Assembly: GCA_009760855.2 (NCBI GenBank)
Contig: WPIO01000011.1
Span: 2,344,501-2,408,500, forward strand
Origin: Cristatella mucedo
Taxonomy: Eukaryota > Bryozoa > Phylactolaemata > Cristatellidae
Direction of reading: 5' to 3'
Length of the DNA: 64,000 nucleotides
The first letter of the stretch is position 1, and every line of letters begins with the position of its first letter. Positions 28,289 through 40,700 of the stretch are shown piece after piece. The notes below the pieces were generated by a model, which was not told where the DNA came from, made no database searches, and was given only the letters and a program-made list of their open reading frames with translations. Position numbers and translations under genes: made by a program.

Positions 28289-31200
28289 AGAGAGAGAGGG
28301 AGAGAGAGAGACACACACGCGCACACACACAGGCAACGAGAGAGACATGGACAGAGACAGAGATAAATAGAGAGAAGAGACACTGGATTGCGTGTGCACA
28401 GGCCGACACACCAGCAAGACGTACCAAAAGCACGACAGGGACAAGGTCACACCTGTCGGTGTGGAGCTTGCCCAAAGCGTGGGTGGAGGAAGCTTCGGCC
28501 AGGGTGGGACCACATGATGGCAGTGCCACGGCCACATTTTAACCACTGGGCCAAACCAGTGCGGCATATCCAGCAGACAGTGAGCTCACGTGCATAAAGA
28601 CATAGGCAAACGACAATCTGTCTCATCTTTGGCCGGCTCTCACAGAGACAGTTCACAGCCCGGGAAGAGCATTCAGTGCATAGGCAGATCAACTGAGCAC
28701 TGGCGGACAGATCCTCGGCCACATTTTAGTAATTCCATTGACCTCTCCTGCGTAACACCCACGTGGTCTTTATGACTTTGTGGAGTTACTGACGGAGATA
28801 CATTCAGCCATCCGAGCGTGCACCGACAAGAGGCGCTGAATGTCTATCACGTGCACGGGGTCGGCTGCTCTAGAAGGTGCAAGCGATGATTCTGTAGCTG
28901 CAGCCTCGAAGCAGAAGTGGGAAAAGAGAAAGAAAAGTGCACGAGTCCAACACGGCAGTGGCAGTGCAGCGCTCGTGCAGACAGCACTCACCAGTTCCAT
29001 CATTTTGCGCTGCTCAGCTTGGAGGGCTCCCACACTAGCCCCAGATTTTGACATGTCGTGCAATCGACAGCAGAATTCTCGTACCTGCACGGAAAAACAT
29101 GCCCGATTACATGAGCCCGAAAAAATTACATGAGCTAATGTGATAATTACATGAATTAAGTACAGTAATGATTATTATGAAATGTCTACATGAGCCATGA
29201 CGTATTGCAAAAAAGAAAGCTTTCATTTGCATAGCTGGCCAAGCGGACACCACAAGAGAGAAAACTTTAACTGATTAAAAAAAACAACGTGCCTGCGCCC
29301 CGGGCACACCAATGCACCGTTCTGAAAGGATTCTGCTTGTGCCAAGGTCGAACACTGCACATGCATCGCATGAGACACCAATGACGGCTCAGCAATCTTG
29401 ATTACTGCCGAGTCTGTGGCTTCTGATCGCCTTTAGCACAAACAAGTGCCGAACGATTCCACCACAAATGGTGTGTGCAAAGACTGCATGCCGTCCGTTT
29501 GATGGCTTTGACGGGCTTTGATGCAGAAAACTCTCACTGCAGCAGCAGCAGCAGTGAGAGTTTTCAGCAGTCAGAGCAGGAAAGAAAAAATCTATGTCAG
29601 CCACGATCCACGTGAGACTCGGTGTAACCAAGCTACAGAGGTGGCAGTTCGTACAAAGGATTTTAGATTCAACGTCAATTAAACTTGCCGTGACGAGAGG
29701 CTTGACAGAGTGCCAATGAGCACGACACGAATGCAGCAACCAAGCCGAACGGAAGCGGCATCGTGGAATGGGATCCAACTGGCAATGCAAAAAACAGAAA
29801 CTTTTGGAGGGCAGTGACACTGCCTTCCAAAAGTTTCTAGACCCTTGCAACCAGTACACTATTTTACTCAAAACACAATACTTAGATTTTATCTAACTCA
29901 GCAGCAGCTTTTACTATGCAGAATATCGAAGAAATATATAAATACATGTCTTACAATGGGGTGTGGACAGTCACGTGACCACAATACATATCTGTTTACT
30001 TAGGAACTGTTTACTCGGTTGCCGGATAATGCAGTTACACTCAAGGGCCAAATGTGGCAAACTGATACAAGTGCCGAAATTGTATTGACAGAGAGTTAAA
30101 ATTTAATAATTAGTGTAGCATTATGACTTACTTGAATACGTGCATTAACAACAACCAAACTCAAATCGATGGACAAGGTGCTTATAAACATTTGGAAGGC
30201 AGAGAACAAAAATATACAAAATGTCTTATTATTAATAGTATTATTATCTGCAATGAATGCACTCTTATGCAAACTCCTTTGCTTATGACTGAAGTCACCC
30301 AGCCTCCAGCACCATCCGTCACTAGGTCCAACTAGATTGGGTGTGTACCGTCCAGCTCCCACGAATAACTGCAGTCCACTGCAATCCACCATTTTACACA
30401 GAAAATTTGGAAATGCCATCAACTCAGATGTCACACCGTCAGTCGGTAGTGAGGTCCAGGCTCTGATAGCATACGAACTAAAAGCACGGAGGGGTCTGAC
30501 GTAGTTAAAAGCACAGCCAAACGACTGGAATCCGAAGAGCAAATGAAGACTGACTAGGCTGGACCTAATTAGAATCTAGCAGGATATGTTGCTTAGTGGT
30601 GAGCAAGTGCAGATTGGGGAGAAGTGGTAATATGTGGCAATTGCAACGTTTACGACAGACAAGTTTAGCTACCAAGTTGTAAACCAGCAGTTAATTATAA
30701 TGATAATAATAATACACTTGATAAAGCCCCCTCAGAGAACTCGATCTCTCTCTAGGTGCTTTACAATTGCGGCAAAGAAAACACGATCGAATGATCAGTG
30801 GTAGCACGCTCAATAAACAACACGAATAACATGGTTAGGGGTGACATGAACTGGTTCAGCGTGCAAGTATGGTTAGTGGTAGCATGCAGTGTCAGCATAC
30901 ATAAGCACATAAAGAACGAATCATAGGGACCCACTAAATGTGGTCATAAATGGGTGCATTTTTAATTTCTTTTTAAATGTGGTCAAGTCAGGGGAGTCGG
31001 GAGTGAGTTCCAGGCTTTGGGAGCATACGAACTAAAGGCACGGTCTCAGTGTTTTCAGGTTTGTATGAGGTATAGGTAAACAGTTAGATTCCGAAAATGG
31101 GTGGTACTATGCTTAGCCTGGTAGGGGAGTAGATCTGATAGGTAGGCTGGAGTCAAAGAATGAAGGGATCTGAAAGTGAGTGACATTACCTTGGAGTCTG

Positions 31201-33401
31201 AGCGTTGCTTACCTGGGAGCCAGTGCAGATCGGCGAGAAGTGGTGTGGTGTGGCAACTGCGATGCTCACGACAGGCAAGCCTAGCTGCAGAGTTTTGCAC
31301 CAGCTGTAAGAATCTGATTGCAGAGACAGGTAGACCAGAGAGACTGGATTTCACAAATGTATGGACCAACTTAGATGCAGTATCCCAGTCTAAACAAGTC
31401 TCAATTATGTAACATAGTTGAAAGTAGGCAGACTTGACTGTGGAGCTGATGTGGTCGTCTAGCGAAAGATCACTTTGGAACATGACACTAAGATTTCGTG
31501 CTGATTCAGCAAGAGATATGCTGGCAGAGCAGATTTAGAGTGTCAGCCTTTCCAGATTCTGAATCACACTTGGGTCGTCCATAACTAGTAAGTTAGTTTT
31601 ATCATCGTTCAATTTAAGAAAATTTGCTGCCGCCTATGTGAGTATGTCATCAATACATGCAGCAAATGAGTTGAGAGAATCTGACGTGCTGGAGGGCTGG
31701 GAGGATCAAAGAAAAAGTACAACTGAATGCCATGTGCACAAAAGTGAAAGCCTAGATTGTGCTTGGCAATCGAATCGGCTAGAGGAAGAGTATAAACCAT
31801 GAAAAGAACCGGACCAAGCACAGAGCCCTGAGGTACCCCATATTTCAAAAATACCTTGGATGATGTTTGTTCATTCACATCAATACTCTGGAGTCTCCCA
31901 CTGAGATAGGACCTGAACCATTGCAATGCAGCGCCAGTGATGCACAAGCGAGATGAGAGGCGCTCAGGAAGAACTTGGTGATCGATAGTATCAAAAGCTG
32001 CCGAAAGATCGAGCAAAACAAGCTGATCGAGCAAAACAAGCTGAAACGAAGCGATCACTCGATTCGAATAGTCCAAGTTTTTCAATGCAAGGGGGCACCC
32101 TTCTGGCAGGCACTCCTCGGAGAGAGAAGCAAGTCATCTTCGGCTGATCGCTGCTTACAGCTGAGAGCCCCTGGAGCCAAAATGGCTAGACGCATGGTAC
32201 CCAGAAGGCTTGCAATTGCATCCGATTATTCTTGAGCAATTCGCTTCATGTTCAGGCTCGTCACGTTTAGCTGGACACAAAACCCTAATTTTGGGGTGGG
32301 GAAATAACACTGATGTCCCCCTGTGGGCGTGTCGTCGTCACGTGGTTCCACCCCCCCCCCCAGCCGACATTCTGTTTGCCCAACGGAACGGTCGCGTTCC
32401 TTGCCACGAAATTCACTTTATGCCTGTGTGTCGGCCTGTATGCAAGCTATCCACTCTCTTCTCTCCCTTAACACCTCGTGCTCCGGAGCAGCACACACGA
32501 CGGCTGTTATATCATATAATACAGTCGTCATCGACAATGCCACGACTCGCTTTGTGGGGGCTTCGCTCTTTATCACACCACTATCGCATGCCCATGAGCC
32601 CCTACACCCCCTCCCCACTGGTTATTTCTGACTTCACGCCATAAAAAACGCCAACGATACAAAAAGGGTAAAGCTTATGAGCTCTATTGTACAGCATTTG
32701 ATAGAAAACACATTTTACTAGTATTCCAGAATGTTTTGCAGTTATTAGAGGCAGCACTCAGCTGAACTATAATAGTGAAGGGGCCCTTGTTGGTGCAAAC
32801 ATTTTTTGGGGCCGGCACTATATGTACCAGCTTGGCTGTGGTATTCTTATTTAAGCGTGTCCAAATTTTTGCAACGCTTCGTAAATGAAAGTAGTAAGGA
32901 CTTGGCTGCTGGGCTCGTGCTGCTTATCTAGTAGCATGGAGAGAATTATGTGCCGACAAGAACTCCAGGACGTGCAGGACTCGAGCAAGACGCGTATCCT
33001 TCATCCCAGCTACCAGCTCAGCAGCCAGTGGATCCTCCAGGCTGAGTCCAGGCAGCCACTCTGCAGTACAACTGCAGCCTAGGCTCGGGTCCCATGCTGG
33101 GTCTGCTGGCCAGCCCCTACTTATCAGCAACGGCTGATCATAGGAAGGCCAACGTGCCGCAGCCGAGAGCCGGCCTGCATCCAGAACACACTTGTGAAAA
33201 GTCCTTTTAGAAGAGGATGCCGAGGCTACATGCAGGAGCTACAGCACTGGCCCAACCAATATGAAGTGTTAGGCATTCCAACTTCTTAGTAAAAACTAGG
33301 TTTTCCCACAATCGGTAAGTTGGTTTTATCACCTTCCAATTCGAAAAAGATTGCTACCATCGAAACGCAAATGTCAGCAATACATGCCACCCGGGGAAGG
33401 G

Positions 33402-33456
<55 letters not shown>

Positions 33457-33568
33457 AGAGAGAGAGAGAGAGAGGGGGGAGAGAGAGAGAGAGAAAGCGA
33501 GAGCTAGCAAACGATAGAGACAGAGAGGGAGACAGAGAAACAGAGGCAGACAGAGGGAGAGACAGAGG

Positions 33569-33629
<61 letters not shown>

Positions 33630-34730
33630 AGGGAGAGGGAGGGAGAGAGAGCGAGTTTGACATGCTGGTAAGTAGCAAAGGGTCAAAGCACAAGTACAGC
33701 TGGACGTCTGCGAAAATAAATGGACCCACAGCTGAACTCTGGGGCAGCCCATACACTAAATCGAGGCTCACATCGAGCAGCCGATGTAATCGCGTAATCG
33801 AAGCTGTGCTCGGCAGCTTACCTTGTTGTTGATCAGCCGGTTGAGAGCTAGCGAGTTCTCGGACAGGTACGAGTCTGGCATGACCTTTTTGGGTACGAGG
33901 CCGTATTTTTCGATCAGGTTGACGAGCATATCCCACTGCCCGCCATCGTTGGCCGGACTGGTCAGCAGATGCTGCACGAGGCGGCCATCTACCGGCTCAT
34001 CACCGCGCCGCAGCACCTCGACGAACGAAGTGAGCACGTAGTTGCTCCTCTCCACCTGAGGGCAGCACGAGTGAGAGTAACGCTAGCAAGCAAGCCTCGC
34101 CCTGGCCTCCTTGCCCCGGCTCCGCCCAATCCCGAACCAGCCGGCGCGGCTGGCTGCTAACGGCTGGCCTAGGGCACGCCTGACATCCTCAGATTCTGAC
34201 TGCCGACAAGGCAGGCAGACTGGCTGGCTGGCTGGCTGGCAGGGGCATCGCCGTACTGTGCTACGGTGGTGCCCACCTTGTCCCAGAAATGCAGGTAGCA
34301 CTGGCTGAATTCGAAATCATCGACACCAATGCTCTTGCCGTATGGCAACCTGGCCACGTTGAGAGCAGCGAATATCCAGCACCTGCCCGACGACTTCTGT
34401 GACGTGACAGGCTTGCCCTCTTTGCTGACCTATGCAAGAAACAAGAGGGTTCCATTGTCTTCAAGACAAGAAGAAGGAGGTGCCTCCCACAATGGCAGCC
34501 AACCCTGCTGCTGCCGGGGCACTGCTGTCTCACGGACATCGCCATAGACAGAGCCAAGGACAGAGTTGTGGCCACAGAGTAGAGCATACAATGGGACACA
34601 TGCCTTCCAGTGTAGAGGGCATGCTTCAGGCAATCAAGCTGCACATGTGCACCGACGTGCAGCATATACACACGAGCACGCACACTCACATACCCAGGCC
34701 CATACATGTACATGTGCAAAAACCCCCTCA

Positions 34731-34781
<51 letters not shown>

Positions 34782-37700
34782 GCACGCGTACACACACACA
34801 CACACAACTAATCACACCTAATCACCTGAACTTGTCATGCAAACGTTAGAGTCAATGCCTGTATTCCCAAAGGAAAGGAGGAGAGGGTAGGCACTTTTCT
34901 CAGAGACAACAGCTAATGTAAAGCACCTAGAAAGAGATCGAGTTCTCTGAGAGCTTTATCAAGTGTATTATCATTATTATTATTACTATTATTATTATTA
35001 TCAAACCTCCAGTCCTCCCCTTGGCACAGCTTAGTCCAGAGATGCCTCAGCTATGCCGGCGGCTGGTAACCTGCATGTTAATTACGACCGTCAGCAGCAG
35101 TTATCGCTTCGTCATCGTAGATCAAATGCATTCCTAAATATTAATGCTGCTGCTAAGATTCGTGAACAATGCATCAACAAAAGAAAAGCACCCGGAGCCG
35201 CCTCGGTGGTTGGAACCGCCAGCTCAGAAGCTGCTCGTTGGGCAGGAACTGCGAGCCGAGTACCCGCTCGTTCGGTATTCCTAGCATTGTCTCGAACCGC
35301 TCAGCACGCTCCCCCACATGCGTCACTGTGAATCTCTCTAACTTAGTGGTCATCAGGCCTGTTATATCAGTAGTCTATCGCCCACCAGGTACCAAATCCT
35401 CCTTTATCTCAGATTTCTCCGATCTCATTTTGATTCTGTGTGCAAGAAATCGATCCTTCCTCATTATGGGTGATTTCCACGTTCACTTTGATAACCTATC
35501 TGACGCCTTCAGCACTGAATTTCGTGTATTGACTGACTCATTGTCTCTTGTGGCTCATGTGCATGGCCCTACTTACATCAAGGGTCACACACTCGACCAG
35601 ATTTTCTCATACAACTGCACTTTGTCATCACCAATTATTACCAACTCACCGGAGGTCGTACCAATCGGTCCTAGCAAAGGCCAAGTCTAGCTTCTATAAA
35701 ACATTGTTGAATAGCAGATGCACAACCCAAAAATTCTGACATCGACGATCAACCATCTCCTCTACTGCTCCCAGATTAGCTCCATACCAGATGATCCTTG
35801 TCATGATCTAGCCGATCGCTTCTCTCGATTCTTTGTGCAGAAGATAGATAAGATCAGGGAGTCCATCCATGCGATGACAACATCCCCACTAGAAAGCTGT
35901 TCCCCGATTCCTGGCTGCACCTCAATGTCTAAATTTGAGCAGGTCACAAGCGATCTTATCCTGAAGTTCCTATCCCAATCAAAGAAGACAACAAGTCCTT
36001 TGGATCCTATTCCCACTGTCCTGCTCCTATGTTGCATTGATCTGCTGCTGCTGCCATGCATAACTAACATCATTAATATGTCATTAGCCTCAGGTCATGT
36101 CCATGTCCCAGCACCTTTTACAAAAGCTGTAGTCAGGCCACTTCTCAAGAAAGCGACACTAGACCAAGAGAACTTGAGCAACTACCGCCCAGTCTCCCTT
36201 CAACCATTTTTATCAGAGACAATGGAACGGGTCGTGGCGGACCAGCTCAACTCATATATTGTAACTTCAAACCTTGGTAGTAAGTTCCAGTTTGGCTTTG
36301 GAGAAAATCACTCCACAGAATCAGCATTGCTTAGGGTGTACAACGACCTACTAAGGAATGCAGACATCGGTGGAGTATCTCTGCTTGTTTTGCTCGATCC
36401 TTCGGCAGCTTTAGATACCATCGATCACAAAGTTCTTCTAGAGCACCTCTCATCTCGCCTGGACATCACTGGCACTGCTCTGAAATGGTTCAGGTCCTAT
36501 CTCAGTGGGAGACTCCAGAGTATTGACGTGAATGGACAAAGACAAAGATCATCCGAGGTACCTCTGAAATATGGGGTACCTCAGGGCTCCGTGCTAGGTC
36601 TGGCTCTGTTCACAGTTTATACTCTCCCTCTTGCTGATGTGATTGCCACGCACAATCTAGGCTTTCACTTCTATGCAGTTGATACTTAGTTGTACCTTTT
36701 CTTTGATCCCTCCCACATTTCGAGCACCTCGAATTCTCTCAACTCACTTGCTGCATGTATTGATGACATCATGGATGGCAGCAAATCTTTCAATACTAAA
36801 CGATGATAAAAGCTAACTGACTAGTTATGGGCAAACCAAGTGTGATTCAGAGATTGGAAAGGCTGACGCTCAAAATTGGCTCTGCCAGCATATCTCCTGT
36901 TGAATCAGCTCGAAATCTAGGTGTCATATTCCAAAGTGACCTCTCGTCAGTCGACCATATCAGCTCCACAGTCATATCTGCCTATTTTCAGCTTCATAAC
37001 ATTGCTAAAACTCGGGCTTGTTTAGATAAGGATACCACGTCCAAGTTGGTCCAGGCATTTGTGACATCCCGTCTCGACTTCTGCAACTCACTGTTCACTG
37101 GCCTACCGGCAAGTGCGATCAGGCGATTGCAGCTGGTGCAAAACTCCGCAGCTAGGCTTGTCTGTCGTGAGCGTTGCAGCTGCCACATCACACCACTTCT
37201 CACCGACCTGCACTGGATCCCAGTCAAGCAACGCATCGACTTCAAGGTTTTGTCACTCACTTGTAGGTCACTTCATTTTTTGGCTCCAGCCTATCTCTCT
37301 GATCTACTGCCCTACCAGGCCGAGCATAGTACCACCCGCTTTTCGGAATCCAACAGTTTATGAATACCTCGTACAAACCTCAAACCCTTGGAGACCGTGC
37401 ATTTAGGTCGTATGCTCCCAAAGCCTGGAACTCACTCCCGACTTGCGTCAGAACATCCCCTGACTTGACCACATTTAAAAAGAACTTAAAAACACACCTG
37501 TTTAGGGTAGCATTAGTGGGTCCCTGTGATTCGTCCTTCATGTGCTTATGCGTGCTGACACTGTGCATGCTGCCACTAACCACACTTGCATGCTGACCCT
37601 GTGCATGTCATCCCAAACCATTTCATTCATGTTGTTTATCAAGCATGATATTACTCACCATTCAATTGCATTTCCCTTTGCAGCAAATGCAAGGCGCCTA

Positions 37701-40700
37701 GAGAGAGAGAGAGAGAGAGAGAGAGATTGAGTTCTCTGAGGGCGCTTTATCAAGTGCATTATTATTATTATTATCAGATGAATTTTAAAATATCCCAGCT
37801 GGGTCGTAGCCCAAAGCTACGGTGCGTTCACTTGATAACTTCATGTTCCTCTTGCGTTTGAGTCCTGCAGAAGATCAATCTGAATTGTGCAAGCAGCAGA
37901 TGAATAAACCCGGGTCATGTGCCCAGGGGTTACGTGCTCACTCTTCACGACTTGGGTCGTGGGCTCGAGTCCTGCAGTGGTCGATCCTCTATTGACCACT
38001 GCAACTGGTGTTGATAGCCATGAAGGCTCTTCTGCAGCTAAATAATTGAGTTGAATCAGTTTACCCGTATGAAGGCGCTAAAGCTTGGCTGCTGCTGCAT
38101 ACATGTGGCAGTTCAATAAGTGATCACTATGTTATCGCATTTATTGTGTTTATAAAATCAAAATACACGACTTATAATTTATTTCGCTATGTTTACTATT
38201 CTTCAACGATTGACGTAACAGCCAGCCAGGCATGCAATCCTGAGGCAGGGGAAGATAAAGCAAGCCAGCAGGCTAACAGTAACTGTTAGGAGAGTCAGGC
38301 ACGGTCAGGTATAGTCAGGCGTGGTCAGGCAGGGTCAGGTAAGATCTCAGCTGTACAAGGCAAGGCAGGGCTTGATCTCAGCTGTACAAGGCAAGACTGG
38401 GCATGATCTCAGCTGTACAAGGCAAGACTGGGCATGATCTCAGCTGTACAAGGCAAGACTGGGCATGAGACCAACAGTTTCAGCCTCAAGCATCGAAAAA
38501 AGAATTTTGGCGCAAGTAAAGGTGGTGGTATGGTATAAATATGGTATATAAATATGAACTTTTGGTCCAGGTGCTGGCTTTTGGCCATTTGAGGACGTGG
38601 GATCGAGCTTTGTGACACACATGTGAGGTATCTGAATAGAGATTAAGTGCTCTTGTATGCATGTATGTATGTATGTATGCACAAATGCACACATGCATGC
38701 AAGCATGCATGTGTGCATGTGTGCATGTATGTGTGTATCTCCACCTGTAATTCCACAAAGCCTCAAAGACCATGTGGGTGTTACGCAGGAGTTTTGTTCA
38801 GCACACTCAAAGCGTGAGCAGCTTTCGGTACACATTCGTTAGCCAACAGACTACATCTCACGAAATAAAGAGAAAGTGGGAAGCATAGCAGAGTCAGGAA
38901 AGCAGCTGAGGTAGTGTGTAGCATGAAAGTAGCAGTTCATGACGGCTGCAAAGGAATGGAAAAAAGAAACCGCTGAAAAAAGGAACCGCTGAAAAAGATG
39001 TGCCACAGTCGCAGCAGGAGAGTAAATGTCGTTTCTTGAGAATTGTGGAAGTGAGTTCCACAGTCTGGGACCTGCAGAGCAAAAGCTTCTGTCACCGACG
39101 GTCTTTAAGCACAGAAATAGCTAATTTATTGTCCATACAGAACCTGAGGGCAAGAGGAGGCTGAAACCAGTGCAGCAGTTCTGCTAGGTATGAAGGAGCC
39201 AAGCCGAGGCCTGCAACTTTGTGGGTCAGCATAAGAGCTTTAATCTGTGTCTGTTGATCAGCCGGTAGCCATCCAAGCTCTGTCAGCAAAGGAGACGCAG
39301 TCAAATCTCTGGGATTTGGAAACTAGCCTTGCACCTATATTCATCACCAGCTGCAGTGGCCAAGTGGGTTTTTTCGGTAACCCAGCCAAAAGAAAATAGC
39401 AATAATCTAGCCGAGACACAACCAAAGAGCTAGTTAAATTTTTTGCAAGCCACCGTGGAAGAGAGTTCCTGATCTTATATAGGGATCGGACGTAATGGCT
39501 AGCTGTGGAAGCAGCCTTCTTAACGAAGCTTTCAAAATTTAGGCAGCTGTCGAAGACGAAACCTAGATTCCGAGCAAAAGGTGATGGCAGCACCAGAGAA
39601 TCACCAATTAGAAGACCACAGCCTTCTAGTCCAGCCACACACTTGGGGTGTTCTATGAGTAGCAGTTCCGTTTTCTTGTCGTTCAGTTTAAGGAAATTTG
39701 CCAACATCCAGGATCGAATGTCTGCAAGGTAAGCATTCAGTTTATCGGTCGCTGCAGCCGATTCTGGAGGTTTAAATGACAAATACAGCCGAGTATCGGC
39801 AGCATAAAAGTGATAGCTTATTCCATGGGCCGAGTCCCTTTTCCCAAAGGTTGAGTATAAATGGAGTCCAGCCAAGGACCGATGACAGACCCTTGAGGGA
39901 CTCCAATAATGCCTGGTCTGGTGGATGAGATCTGACCCCCACACGACAAGGATTAAACACGATCAAACAAATATGGTTTAAATTATGCCAGTGCCTCGTT
40001 TACGAGACTGGTCGTTGTTCTCAATCGTTCAAGTGGGATATCGTGGTCAATTGTGTCGAAGGCAGCCAATAGATCTAGCAGTGCTGGGGGAGTGACACTC
40101 TGGCCATCGTTGCTGCATAGGATATCATTGTTTACACGGATGAGAGCAGTTTGAGTGGAGTGCTGCTGCTTAGACCCCGATTGAAATTTTTCTGAAATTT
40201 CATTCTAACTGAATCGAATAAAATTTACGAAAAATTTCAAAATTCAATAACAATTTTAGCAACTCTACGTAAATGAAAGTAGGCAGACTTGGCTGTGAAG
40301 CCGATGCGGTCGTTTAGTGAAAGGTCACTTTAAAAAAGCATAAGCACATAAAATAATATTACTGGCACAAGCACAGGCTGGACCATTCACACGGACCCAG
40401 CAAATGCTATGAGGTCAAGGAGCGTTTTTGCTTCTGCTCTAAAGTCGTCAAATCAGGGGATGCTGTGACGTCAGACGAGAGAGTTCCGGGCTTTGGGAGC
40501 ATATAAGCTAAGGGCACGATCTCCAAAGCATTTGAGGTTTAGTGTCAAGCACAACTATATGACTTGATTCATAAGAGCGGGTAATAGTTCAGGTAGGCAG
40601 GTTGGAGCAAGGGAATGAAGGTACCTAAAAGTGAGTGACAGGGGAAGAGTGGGGCGATGTGGTAACTGTGACGCTCACGACAGACAAGCCTGGCTGCAGA

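Noticed and set aside
27503-28567. Open frames of 230-350 codons rich in Ser-Leu or Arg-Glu
   Set aside because: They are translations of the (GA)n/(CT)n tract in several frames on both strands. Low-complexity composition alone keeps them open.
29389-29871. 160-codon minus-strand open frame downstream of BLMH exon 5
   Set aside because: It spans two inverted repeats and an (AGC)n run, with no similarity to the protease or any other family.
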